This document shows positions 11,142-22,597 of a DNA stretch of 64,000 bases, piece by piece (the stretch's first letter is position 1; every line of letters begins with the position of its first letter). The notes beneath the pieces were generated by a model. The model ran no database searches and had not been told where the DNA came from. It was given only the letters and a program-made list of their open reading frames with translations. The stretch lies in contig NW_026647665.1 in the NCBI RefSeq assembly GCF_950295315.1, positions 124,001 through 188,000 on the forward strand. Reading direction: 5' to 3'. Both the position numbers and the translations under genes were made by a program. The stretch is from Erinaceus europaeus (taxonomy: Eukaryota; Chordata; Mammalia; Eulipotyphla; Erinaceidae).

Positions 11142-11239
11142 CAAAGTCGCATTTTCTAAAAGAAAGAATGATAGTGAAAAGGAAGGGGCACAGGAGGTAA
11201 CCAGTAAATAAATATTTGATGACTTAGAAAAACTCACCT

Positions 11240-11560
11240 ATGGCAGTCGGGTGGTGGCACACCTAGTTAAGTGCACAAAGTACAAAGTGCAACGACATGC
11301 ACAAGGATCCTGGTTCGACCCCCCCAGTTTCCCACCTGCAGGAGGGTTGCTTTACAAGCAGTGAAGCAGGTCTTCAAGAGTCTTTCTCTTCCCCTCTATG
11401 TCTTCCCCTCTCCTCCAGTCTCTGTCATATTCAATAATAAAAAAAAAAAGTGAAAAAAATGGCTGCCAGGAGCAGTGGCTTCATAGTGCAGGCACCAAGC
11501 TCCAGGGATAAACCTAGAAAAGAAGAAAGAAAGAAAGAAAGAAAAAATCAACTATTCCTT
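11240..11560 (+). mobile_element. Dimeric SINE
   Basis: Left unit 11240-11455, then the right unit GCCAGGAGCAGTGGCTTCAT with an AAAG-rich tail. Confidence 0.8.
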
Positions 11561-11825
11561 GGCAATAGGACTCATTAAGCAGTAATATCTTACAGCAAAT
11601 TTAATTAAACAAATCACTTTTTTTGGTCACTAAAGAGATCCATAAGAGCATAAGCATTCAGTTATCACTTGTTGTAGCTATATAAACGTCAAAGCATAGA
11701 ACAAATTCAAATATGTGCAAGTTGAACAGCAAACTTGCATGTTATAAGGGTAATTCCCATTCTTAGAAATCTCCCAAAATGGAAAAAAAAAATGACTTTG
11801 ATTTTTATTTAACTATTTTGCAGAG

Positions 11826-12100
11826 CTCAAGCCTCATGCATTCACATTTTATCACTCCCAGGCCTGCCTTCATCAACCTGTCAGCGCCCATGTTCAGCAA
11901 TTACAGAAGCAATTACAGAAGCCAGATCTTCCACCTTCTGCACCCCACAATGACCTTGGGTCCATACTCCCAGAGGGTTAAAGAATAGGAAAGCTATCAG
12001 GGGAGGGGATGGGATACGGAGAGCTGGTGGTGTGAATTGTACCCCTCTTATCCTATGGTCTTGTCAGTGTTTGCATTCTATAAATAAATTAATTTAAAAG
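11826..12100 (+). mobile_element. R1 repeat copy (3' end)
   Basis: Sense orientation, 5'-truncated, ending in ATAAATAAATTAATTTAAAAG. Has a local tandem duplication of CAATTACAGAAG at about 11900-11925. Confidence 0.8.
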
Positions 12101-12245
12101 AAAGGCAGAGAAGGGAAGAGACACCACAGTGCTGGAGTTTCCCCATGGTGCTCCTGTGCAGTATTGGGTCTTCCCCCTGGGCTGTGCACCTGTGTATCCT
12201 ACCTCAGCTATTTCCAGGCCCTGACTGTGCTTTTTTACTCAGCTT
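12100..12245 (-). mobile_element. Old tRNA-derived SINE
   Basis: GA-rich left end, AGTATTGGGTCTTCCCCC box; adjacent to the R1 tail. Confidence 0.4.
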
Positions 12246-13408
12246 ATCAAAGTTAATGGTTGCCATATATCTTCTCTTCTCTTTTGGCTTATATGAAATG
12301 CTGCAAAGTACCTTGTCCTCCGAATAATTGCTCTCTTCCTGGCATCTTACTGCCCAGTTAATTAGGTATAAAAGTCTCATTGTGCTGTTTTCATAATGAG
12401 TAGTTGGCCTGGATTAAAATGCTAGTTTATGAACTAAAGAGAGACCTGATTTGATTTCTCGTATTTGTGCTGTACTATGCTCACAGTGATTTATTTCAGC
12501 CCTGTGCTGTAAAATCCACTGGGAATCTGTAATGCTAATCTAGCCTGAGACATGTATTTTTCAGTCAAGAACTTTTATAACCTAGGTTTGAGAATTATGG
12601 TAAGTTCATGACATTTTATTTCATAGCTAGTGAAATTTAAAAAAAATTTTGATATTTGAATTTATTTTGGAAGTGTTACCCAACTAAATTATATTATATA
12701 AACTGCTTCATCAAATACTCAGCCTCCATGATTTTTCATGATGTATTAGGAATATTACTGTTATTAATGATAATATTGACACTAGTAATAGTATTAGGAT
12801 AATACTTTATTTAGTATAGCATAATTTCACAGACATTTTTCCAAGTAGTCATCTGGAATCTTCTTTTGGGTAGTTACTAAAGTGTATAAGTCATCTGGGT
12901 TCAATTACCTATATTTTATATGGATGGTAAAGCAACAAATTTGTCTTGAAGTTTTAAAAGAGAATTTATATATAAAGTCATACTAAGATATCTTAATAGG
13001 AAACTTTAATTAAAGAAATGATTTGATTACCCATGCAAAAAGTAGAATGTTTATTTTCCATTTTGTTTAGGAAACAGGTAATTGATTATTCATATGGGGT
13101 TTTTTTGTTTGATTTTTTTTGGGGGGGGTGTAATGTGAAGCTTTTTCTATGGTTGTATATTTTATTTAGGGAAAGTTAGAAATTGAGCTAATAGGTTTTT
13201 TATTTTGTTGTATTATACATAGAAATTAATGCCAGAAACATTTTTGTGTATCCCTTAGTCCCTGTCTTCAATGTTTAGTGATTTTAGTTGATGTCTTTCA
13301 TATGTTATAATATTTGAGGTATCTGTATGTACATATTTGATATGGAAATTTTTGTTTATATTATTTTAAAATGTCCATTTTTTTTTCTTTTTCTTATCTT
13401 CTGATCAG

Positions 13409-13420
13409 GATTTCTGGCAG
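13409..13420 (+). CDS. MICU1: MICU1 alternative 12-nt microexon (MICU1.1 type)
   Basis: The 12 bases GATTTCTGGCAG sit between a pyrimidine-rich tract ending TGATCAG and a GTACTG donor. In phase 0 they encode DFWQ, inserted between FDGK and the next exon. Established knowledge: vertebrate MICU1.1 differs from MICU1 by a four-residue insertion EFWQ from a microexon included mainly in skeletal muscle, and it binds Ca2+ more strongly. Size, place, phase and three of four residues agree; the first is Asp instead of Glu. Candidate RBFOX sites follow at 13435-13439 (GCATG) and 13499-13504 (TGCATG). Usage in hedgehog tissue is inferred. Confidence 0.9.
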
Positions 13421-13434
13421 GTACTGACTCAGCA

Positions 13435-13504
13435 GCATGTGCTTTAAGTTAATTAAGGTTCCTAAAGTCACGGTAGTGCTCTCGGGACAAAGGTTCAATG
13501 CATG
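13435..13504 (+). promoter_or_regulatory. Candidate RBFOX splicing-enhancer sites downstream of the microexon
   Basis: GCATG lies 15 nt and TGCATG 79 nt past the microexon. RBFOX proteins bound downstream of a cassette exon generally promote its inclusion in muscle and brain. The tract just upstream of the exon (CTTTTTCTTATCTTCT) also resembles PTB sites. Motif positions are seen; function is inferred. Confidence 0.5.
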
Positions 13505-14013
13505 CTCATGTCCTTTTCCTGTTCCCCTGAGACTGATTTGTTCCTGCCACTTGAAATTAACATAACTTTATCCTTAGTATGACAATATAAATACTTTACA
13601 AGCCCTTGATAATATAACAACCAGCATAACTTAAAAGGAAATTTTAGCATTATGTGTCACACAAAAGGTCAATAAATATCTTAATCCTCTATTGTATAAG
13701 GAATTTTCAGTTAATTGTGTTGACTAAGCAGTCTTACTTAAGATGTCCTATTCCTAGTTGAAATGTAGCAGGCATAGTGAAGTAACAGTAACTTTAAGTG
13801 AAACTCTTTGTATTTTTTCTTTTGAAAAATCTTACACAAATAAACGTGAGCAATTGCTTTGTTGCATTTTGCTCAATAAAATAACTGAGAAACAGAGGAA
13901 CACCAGCACTACTTCACTGTTATGTACTAATCAGCAACTTTGATTTATAAAGTAAGCAAATAACATGGAGAAAACATGAGAATGAATATGCGCAGCTGTT
14001 AAAAATGATGAAG

Positions 14014-14313
14014 TCGGGAGCTGGGTGGTAGTGCAGCGGGTTAAGCGCACGTGGCGCAAAACTCAGGGACCGGCATAAGGAATCCAGTTGGAGTCTCCGG
14101 CACCCCTCCTGCAGGGGAATTTCTTCACAAGTAGTGAAGCAGATCTGCAGGTGTCTATCTTTCTCTCCCCCCTCTGTCTTCCCCTCCTCTCTCCATTTCT
14201 GTCTGTCCTATCTAACAACGACGACATCAGTAACAACAACAACAATAACTACAACAATAATAATAAAAAAGACAACAAGGGCAACAAAAGGGAAAACAAA
14301 AAAAAATTTTTTT
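14014..14313 (+). mobile_element. SINE, full length
   Basis: GGTAGTGCAGCGGGTTAAGCG start, AAC-rich tail; target duplication AAATGATGAAGT at 14002-14013 and 14314-14325, inside an L1 3' end. Confidence 0.9.
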
Positions 14314-14660
14314 AAATGATGAAGTTGTCTTCTTTGCATCTGATTGGATGAAATTGGGGACATTATGTTGAGTGAGATAAGCCAAAAAAAGGACAAATAC
14401 CAAATGATCTTACTTATTAGTGGGACTTAATAAATAGGGATGGGGGTGGGGCGCAGACCACAAAGTAAAACATGGAGTGGACATGTTTTTATTTATTCAT
14501 TTATTTATTTTATGCGTGTTGCATTAAAGTTAAGAACTCTGGGGAGGGAGGAGAAGAGGAAAACTTTGGGGGCCATGTACATAATGAAATTGTATGCATG
14601 TGTCAATGAATGCACTCTTAAGCATTAATGCCCTCAATAAAGAGAAAAAAAAGTAAAGAA
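14314..14660 (+). mobile_element. L1 3'UTR fragment with A-rich end
   Basis: Sense L1 3' end: GTTGAGTGAGATAAGCC, then CCAAATGATCTTACTTATTA, finishing in an A-rich tail near 14640-14655. Confidence 0.7.
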
Positions 14661-15131
14661 AGTCAGTATGTATAATTAGCAAGGAGAAGAGCTCCCAAGG
14701 ACACATCTAAGAAGTACTTTTAAAATTAATCTTCAAAAGTTTATTAGACTCTTTAATTACAAATTGTCAAAATTGACTCATTTAAAAACATTACTCTTAT
14801 ATTTCCTAATAAAATATGAACCAATACCTGTTATGAACTGTAGATGAAGATACAGCTTTTGATGTTAAATAATTTACTTAATAAAGTTCATAGAATGTTT
14901 ATTTTTATATAACACCTTTTCTGTGCTAAAAATCATTTTTAAAAGGAGATACATTACTGAATATTGTCCTTAACAAACCTTGAACCCGATCATCCTCTCA
15001 CTCATTACTTGTATAGATTATCTCACCTCTAACTTTAACTGCATTCTTAACCAATAAATAGATAAATATGTCGAAGTCATGTATTGATAACCCCATTAAT
15101 GATGTTTGTGATCCTTTAGTTTCTCTTTTAG

Positions 15132-15251
15132 GATAACTTTGACACAGATATCATTCAGAGTGCTAAAGAGAGTAAATCTGATGAGGTCCCAAAACCTGTG
15201 GCTGAGAAAGCCTCTTCCTGTTCTCTTATTAAAGTGCAAGGCAGTTGGTAG
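15132..15251 (+). other. Unrecognised open block with 3' splice site
   Basis: After TTTCTCTTTTAG, 39 codons are open in the MICU1 phase (DNFDTDIIQSAKESKSDEVP ... KVQGSW) to TAG at 15249-15251. GGTAGGG at 15247-15253 could act as a donor. Composition looks exon-like but no family is recognised. Confidence 0.25.
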
Positions 15252-15344
15252 GGATCTGCTAAAAAAAAACAAAACAAAAAAAAACTTCACCTTTGATAAT
15301 TGTATGATTTAAGACATTTGAACATTTAAAAATAAGTCCCAGAT

Positions 15345-15470
15345 GATAATAGCGATAGCACAATGGTTGTACAAAAAATAATAATAATAAACATATGCCT
15401 GAGGCTTATGAGGCCTCAAATTCAGTCCCAGGCACCACCAAATAGCCATACTGAGCAGTACTTGAGTTAG
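15345..15470 (+). mobile_element. Old tRNA-derived SINE
   Basis: GCGATAGCACAATGGTTGTA start and CAAATTCAGTCCCAGGCACC box. Confidence 0.6.
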
Positions 15471-16754
15471 AAGGAAGGACAATAATTTACCAAGATTTAA
15501 AATGAGTAGCCTCATTCAGAAGAGTTAGGAGAAGAGTGGAAGGAATATGTAAGACAGAGAATCTGCAGAGCGGAGTAGTCAGATGTAGAGTGTACAAAAG
15601 AACGATTTTTCTTTAAACTTCGAGTTTTGAAGGTAATAGCCTTTGTCAATCAAGGATTCAAAATCAAATGTTACTGTATTCTTAAGGATATTTTGTTAAC
15701 ATATAGTCAGTCTTAGAAATAATAAGAATTTTTTCTTGGTTAGTAAGAGAGTTGTTGATATTGGATTTTACCACTCATTTTGGTGACACAAGCCTAAATA
15801 CTTTAAGCTTCCAAAGGTCAATGAGCAATTTCTTTGTAGAAAAGGGCTTTCTTGCTTGCTTCCTTACAGGGGTTTGTCCCGTGCATGCTGTGCTCTTTTG
15901 GCCTCTGAAAGGCTGGAATTGTTTTGTTTTGTTTTGTTTTCTGGTACCATGGTAGAGTGCTGTTCTTTAGATGCAGCTTGTGAATGTTGTCCAATACTTA
16001 TTCATTTATATTGCTATGAGGATTAGCCATAATGTCTCTTTCCAGTCCCTGAGTTCCACCACTACTAGAGTATTGATTCAACCAGTGTGTTTAATTAGAC
16101 TGAAAAAAGTCATAATAGTATTATCATTAAATGCTCCAAAAGGAAGGTGTAGTTTATTTAGTTGTCCCAAATATTCAAACTTCAATTAAGATGTCTTTAC
16201 ATTTTTATGTTAGATTCCATTGTTCATTTGAAAGCATAAACATACCTAACCATTACATCTGTTAACCCCTTCATGCTTAGCTTTCCTTCATAAGACAGAC
16301 TTTGGAATGCAGAGTAAGATGAGATGAGAGGTATTGGCTCCAGACTAACTCCCTCTTTCTTATCATCTTAGTACAAATAACTGGAGCATGTTTTAGGCTA
16401 CACAAAAGAGTTTTCTAGGTATGCTACCCAAAACAACTTATTTCTCCTATTGTGATTCAAATGAGTTCTCAACTAAGCATAAACATCTATTGATGATCTT
16501 CCTTTGCAGCAAATGTATGTGGGTAGTTCTTGCTTTGCATATATATATATATCTTTACTTTTTTAGATTCTAAACTTAAATAATAAAAAATTTTCTCCAA
16601 CTACATATTAATATAATAACTATTAAGAATATAAGGAACCCAGTATACACTCATTTTGAAAATGACTACAGTATGAAGTTGAGCAAATCAAGGCATAAAA
16701 AAATTTACCTGCATCATTAACTAGACTTTTCTGTTCAATTTCAGAATAACTGAA

Positions 16755-16842
16755 CTGTTAAGCCCCAAAGTTTAAATTTTACAATAAACATTAAACTAGG
16801 GCTTTACTGCTTTTTTCTAGTAACTACTAAAGTAGATTTATG
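16755..16842 (+). repeat. Local duplicate, copy 1
   Basis: About 88 bp (TGTTAAGCCCCAAAGTTTA to TAAAGTAGATTTATG) present again at 19119-19213. Not recognised as a known family. Confidence 0.85.
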
Positions 16843-16889
16843 CTCCAAAAATACTCAGCTCGCGTTAAAAACTTCAAAGAGTGAGAGTC

Positions 16890-17045
16890 CAAAGAGAAGG
16901 TAAGAATGTCTGCCTTGCCTTCCCTATAGTTCAGGTTCAAGCCCTGCCATACTGTGCAGGACTGCCTTGACCCCAGAGGAAACTCTAGTGCTGTAGTGTC
17001 TCTCCCCTCCATGTCTGTCTGTCTGTCTGTCTATCATCTGTCTGA
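16890..17045 (+). mobile_element. Old tRNA-derived SINE with GTCT tail
   Basis: GGTTCAAGCCCTGCCATACT box; ends in CTGTCTGTCTGTCTGTC. Confidence 0.6.
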
Positions 17046-17324
17046 AGAAGTCAGTCTAGAGTAGTGATACCATACATTTGCAAGGTCCTGCTGATTCCAA
17101 CATTTTTTTTTTCTTCAGAACTTGCTAGTGATATAGATACCCAGTGCATTTCTTTGCATTTGCTATAGTAACATACAGTTCATGGCACGGACTCAGGATA
17201 TTTCCTGTAGCATTATCAGCTGGAGTAACTTATTTAAAACTGATTTTTTTTTTTTAATCTCTAAAGTACAAATAGTTGCATCACTTGTCACATATAATTG
17301 CTGTGAGGAATTAAAGAGAAAATG

Positions 17325-17515
17325 TAGGGCCGGGGAGACTACATCATGATGATGAGTCTTTTGAGATTCATGCCTGAGGAGGCTCTGAGGGTTCAGGTTC
17401 AGTACCCAGTACTACTATAAGCCAGAGCTGAGCAGTGCTCTTGTCTCTCTTTCTAGCTTTCTCTCTGCATCTCTGTTTCATAAATAACAAATAAAATGTT
17501 TAAAAAGAAAAGAGA
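17325..17515 (+). mobile_element. tRNA-derived SINE, short type
   Basis: GGGCCGGGGAGACTACATCA start, GGTTCAGTACCCAGTACT box, CT-rich then A-rich end. Confidence 0.7.
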
Positions 17516-19118
17516 GAAAATGTAAGTGCTTAGTACAGAAACCTACATAGAATATGCAAACTATAACTTTTAAATTCTTGATACATCTTTTATGGTCATC
17601 TTATGGTTTCAAAATTCATCATCTAAAGGATTTCAACCCTGAGAGATTATAATTACAAGAATATTGAAAATCAAAGTTCTGAATGGTGAAATTCTTTTTT
17701 TTTTTGGTTCTTATATACATTTTTTTTTTCAAATTAGAAATGAAATACTGTATTGATTTAGATTTCAAAATATGTATGTGAGGTTGTTTTTCTACAACGT
17801 ACAGGGAAGCCTTGTATCACCCATGTGACTAACAACAAGACTTGTTACAGAACTCAAGATGACTGTTTTCATCACTGGTCAGTTTGAGTGGCCAAAGTTC
17901 AAAGTTAAATTCCTTGATTTAGATTTAGGTAGTTGATAATGAATGATGGTAGGATGACATAGATAGTCCCACCCAGAGCTGATCTGAAGCATGGGGTCAG
18001 ATATAATGTGGTAGAAAACAATAGAGTGGACATTTTTCCCTTTCTAGGACTTTAATAGTGTATCATCAGATAGCATGGCTTGAACTGAACCATTTCAGTA
18101 AAAATCTGTCAGTTCCTTGAAGCTAATGCTATTCTAGTAAAATTTTGATCACTGCTTTAATCAGGTCATGCGGCCACTGGCCTTTTTTTTTTTTTCAAAG
18201 CATCTTCACTTATATCCACTTTCTCTGTAGACATCTAGTTCAAAAAGTAGAAAAGCATTTGCATTTCCGGTATTTGGAGTTGTACTCAGAGCTAAGGTGG
18301 TTAGAATTGGGACTGAAAAGAGGATTGCTTTCCGGCAGTGAAATCACACTATCTTAAGCATTCACCTTCTGTAGTTCGTTGCACATTGATTTGTCTCACA
18401 TAGAATGTTACCTTTGAAAAGGATTGGAAACTCTGAGGAGGAAAAAAATGATAGACTCCTCTAAATTACAAACATAATTGTATTTTTTAACCCAGTATAT
18501 TTCCCAAATTCTATTTTTCTGCAAGTTTGGGTAGGGGTGAGAGAAGGAAAATAACCATATGTGTTTCACCTGTGCAACATTTCCTATTTGACTAGGAATA
18601 GTGGTGATTGTTTAAGAGTGATATTTAACCGAGGCTTGGGCATCTGTCTGTATATAATAGATAAATATGAGCATTAATTGCATGGGAAAGTTAATACATT
18701 TTCTACCTTTCTCCTCTCCCTGTTCTAACCCAACTATATAGGTAGAAAGAATATTTATCATTTAGAAATAGTATTACAAAGCTTTCCTTTCCAGAATAAG
18801 CATAAGATTATCATTGTTTCTGAAATTCAGCCTCCAGTGTTACTTTAAGGATTTTGATATGCTTTTTAGGACTATTGAGAAATGTTAATTTTTAAACAAC
18901 CAGTTATCCAACCTTTCTTATCAAGAATGACTTCTTAATTTAAATAGTAGAGATGTGTTCTTTACTGGATTTTTTACATACTACATAACTTTTGAAGTTC
19001 TGGTTGAAATTTCAAGTTCTACTTTAACAGCATAGTCCATTTCAATTTTTTATTTGAAGTTTTATTTCAAAATTTAGAATTTGAAAAGTAAATCTTTTGA
19101 GCTGTCGGAAAAGTCATA

Positions 19119-19213
19119 ATGTTAAGCCCCAAAGTTTATATTTTACAATAAACATTAAACTAGGGCTTTACTACTAGTTTTTTTTTTCTAGTAACTACTA
19201 AAGTAGATTTATG
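19119..19213 (+). repeat. Local duplicate, copy 2
   Basis: About 95% identical by eye to 16755-16842 apart from a longer T run and a few bases; joined at its right edge to an old L1 fragment. CTACTAG and CTAGTAACTAC flank a T10 loop, giving a hairpin. Confidence 0.85.
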
Positions 19214-19690
19214 AGATACCACTTTATACTCACTGGGATGACGATAGTTTTTAAAGAGAAGTAAGAGTTGGTGAGAATGCCAAGAAACTGGGACCCTTGT
19301 TTATTGCTACCAGTACTGAAAAATGGTGTATTCCTCATGGAAAACACTAATTTTTCCTTAAAACTTAAATGTAAGCACCAACATTATGCCTCAGCAATGC
19401 TACTCCTAAATTCTAAAAGAATTAAAAAAAGATAACTCCAATACTTGAGCATGAATTTGCTTCATAGCACTATGCATGAAAGCCAAAAAGTAAAAATCTA
19501 CATATCCTTGAATATACAATTAGATAAATTGTATATATAGTGGAATATCATTTGGTGATAAAAAGGAATGTTCAACATGGATGAATCTGGAAAATCATTA
19601 CATGGAAGAAGATGAATCCAAGATGCCCATATACAGTATGGTTAAATGGTTAAAATGATTTTTATATTTGAATTTTACTGTAATCAAAAG
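19214..19690 (+). mobile_element. Old L1 ORF2/3'UTR fragment
   Basis: Contains GAGATACCACTTTATACTCA and a following GTGAGAATGCCAAGAAACTGG-like stretch typical of the L1 ORF2 C-terminal coding and 3'UTR region, sense orientation, heavily diverged. Confidence 0.7.
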
Positions 19691-21520
19691 TAGTGGTAAA
19701 TCTAAAGAAGGGGGTGGCTAAAATAGCTTTTCTGGACTAATGGAGACTGAAGGGAGATGACAATTAAATGCCATATTTGATTGTGAATTAGGGGGGAGTT
19801 GTTATAAAGGAAATTTTTGGACAGTTACATAAATTTGAAAATAAACTTTATTTAGATATTAGCTATTACAATGGCATGTAAGAAAATGTCTTCGTTGAAG
19901 TATATACTTAAGTATTTAAGTAGAAAGGGCTATGTATCGCCAGCTTTCAAAATAATACAAAAATTATCTGTATAAGTAAGATGAGTAAAACATACACAAC
20001 AGTTTCTTGGATGGCTCTTTTTACAGTCCTGAGTTTGAAATCAATTTCTTAGTGAAAAAATTTGCTGTTATAGTCCTCATGCATTAGCCTCTTTTTCTTC
20101 ATCTGAAATTTATTTTTAATCTCGTGGTAAAAAACAAACATGGTATGAGAGCTATCTAAACCTATCTTGAAACATTGGACTATGTGCTCATTTTGTTGTC
20201 AGCTTGAAGAGTGATCTCTGAAAGTTTTCAAGCAGGGCCATGCATTGTGTCTGCCACAAATAAAGACAGAAAAGCACTGTCTTAAGTGGAATCTGATACC
20301 AAATCATGGTACTGTTTTGTTGGCTAAGAATGAATTTCCATACATCTTACGTTAACAGCCTTATATCTTAACAAGCAAATATCTAGTAGAGGCAATACTG
20401 AATTGGTTTACTAAGATCATAACAATATTTATGTTTTCAGTTGGTTAACCAGTATTTTTTTTCCTTTGTTGTGTGTGATGGGATCTTCACTAGACAGAGG
20501 TAACCTGTTGGGTAGTTGTGTACATGGATGCTGGTGTGATAGTGCTTGTTGGTTTATTTTTCATGGTACTCCTAACGAGGTTATGCTTGCAATGCCACTT
20601 ATTATTTTGTGCTTGCATGACCTTACTTTGTACTTCGTTGGCTTGTGTTCTTAAAAACTCTTGTTTCTTCTTTTGGTATCCAGAATAACTCCTGGAATAT
20701 CTTTGTTTTGTCCAGAACTTATGGGAATTAGCTCCAAGCCTAACTCTTTGGTGGATCCTTTTCAGTTTATGTCATTATTTATGTTCTGTATAGGTATTGA
20801 TATTCAGTATATGTTCTGACCAGGAATTCAGAAAACAGGACGATTTGCCTAAATACCCACAGACCATTACTGTAGCTGAGAATTAAATCTCCTTGTGGGT
20901 TTTATAAAGTAGAGAAAATGTATATATGCTTAGAGTAAAAGTTAAATTTTAGGAGAGTGTCACCAGATAGCTGAATTTTAGGAGCTTCTACCAAGGTAAT
21001 GATAAATATCATTATATTAAATCATGCCTAAAGCTTGGCATGCATGTCTAAAGTGAATTTATTTCAGACTTGCTTTCTCTACAATCTGGTCTTGATTCCA
21101 AAACGTAGATTCATGGGGTCATAAATGAAGATTAAGATTCCACACATTAGTTTTCTGAGCATTTGTGTGGGCCTTTAATTGACTATATCCTCACTTCTGA
21201 TCACTAACAGTGTAAGTTTTTTAAAGCTAAGAAACAAAACCAGCCCTGAAGTAACAATTGTGTATATTAAATAACAGGAGATCACAAAACTGAGATTATT
21301 TTCCAATGTTCGTCTTAAGACAGCGTTAAGACAAATAAGCAAAATCTTTTGTCTTATGATTTTCATCATCTTGAAAACTGTAAAGGATCCATTGGTCTGG
21401 AATGGCCAACAGAGAAATACTTATGAGAAATGTAAAATTGTCAGACAAATGACTCAAGCCTAACATTTAAATTTTCTTTTTTTTTTTTTAATCTTTTCAT
21501 GGGACCTGTACACTTAACAG

Positions 21521-21635
21521 AGAATTGCCCAGGAACGAGAAATATTTGCTGATGAAGACAGTATATTTTATACCCTTGGAGAATGTGGACTCATATCATT
21601 TTCAGATTACATTTTCCTTACAACTGTTCTTTCTA
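21521..21635 (+). CDS. MICU1: MICU1 coding exon, residues ~180-217
   Basis: A 115-nt exon (38 codons plus 1 nt) reading [17 protein letters not shown], then [21 protein letters not shown], part of the N-lobe just before the first EF-hand. The acceptor is weak: the T-rich run is about 20 nt upstream and the final stretch is CTGTACACTTAACAG. The donor is a consensus GTAAGT. From memory human reads KISQEREKFADEGSIFY here, so several residues look substituted. The exon is followed by a 24-kb intron. Confidence 0.95.
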
Positions 21636-22374
21636 GTAAGTATAACTTTCTTTTTATTCATTAAAACAAAATGCATAGAAGTGTAAAATATGTTGATTGG
21701 AAAGGAAAACATTTATAGAATCATTTAATTTCCCATTACATGAGATTTCATTTGTTTTCCTTTTTCTATAACATATGTAGGACCACCTTATAAGGAGAAA
21801 GAAAAAATGAGTGAGCAAAGGTTTTTTTTGTTAAAAAAAAAAAAGACTATAAAGGTACATCTACTTTTAACTATTGAAGATCTTTATTCTGCTGAGATAA
21901 TTTATATATTGCCTTCTGCTGTAACCTCCTCTAACTTCACCAGTACACACACATCTGTCATTTCCTCCACTAAAGAAGAAGACTGACTTGGTTATTCTAT
22001 TTGTGTTGTATATTTATTTTTGAATCATGACGAATTGCCTGTTAATACACAAAACTCAGGTCATTTGAAACACTGGTGAAGCTCTGATTTTTTTTTAAGC
22101 TAAACAATTTTATTAATTTGTATGCTAATCTGTTTCTTGATTAAATATTTCCTTTAGTTAGTGTGACTTTCTGGAAACCATTCAAAAGAAAAGAAGTCTT
22201 TCTAGCTCTCTGTGTACACTCTGTTAGAATCTACCTATTGAATCACAGAGATCTGATTGTGTATTTGAAGGAGATGGTTCTCATATCAAGCAGAAATAAA
22301 GATCTCTACCTTCCCTTCTATGTAACTTTATAAAACAAAAATATGTCAGTGTTTTTAATTTTTTTTCCAACTTC

Positions 22375-22597
22375 ATTATTACTTAGTTGAGGAAACATTG
22401 ATTTATAGGATTTCTGTCACAGGACTGCATGTCCACATTTTTATGATAACTATTAGTGTGGTATATTTCACCCTCCACCAAATCACCATCCTACTTCCAA
22501 AAGGTTGACTATTACAAACCGCAAGGCCACAAACATGGGTGTGCGTAAATCTTTTTAGATAGATGTTTCTGTGTTTATATATATATATATATATAAT
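22375..22597. repeat. R1-related remnant with TA repeat
   Basis: ACATTGATTTATAGGATTTC and downstream text resemble the old R1-like cores; ends in a TA run (22576-22597) that abuts a young R1 copy. Confidence 0.45.

Larger units (their letters stand above)
8696..13408 (+). other. MICU1: MICU1 intron upstream of the microexon, 4.7 kb
   Basis: Contains several SINEs, AT-rich R1-related remnants (10430-11060), a tRNA-derived fragment (11098-11141), an R1 copy (11826-12100) and a candidate alternative exon (9832-10029). The last 1.1 kb (about 12300-13408) looks unique and free of young insertions. Confidence 0.85.
13421..21520 (+). other. MICU1: MICU1 intron downstream of the microexon, 8.1 kb
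   Basis: Unusually repeat-poor: only one full SINE (14014-14313), an L1 3' end (14314-14660), a few old SINE fragments and an L1 fragment (19214-19690). The stretches 15480-16750, 17520-19110 and 19700-21500 show nothing recognisable beyond AT-rich unique DNA. Confidence 0.8.
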
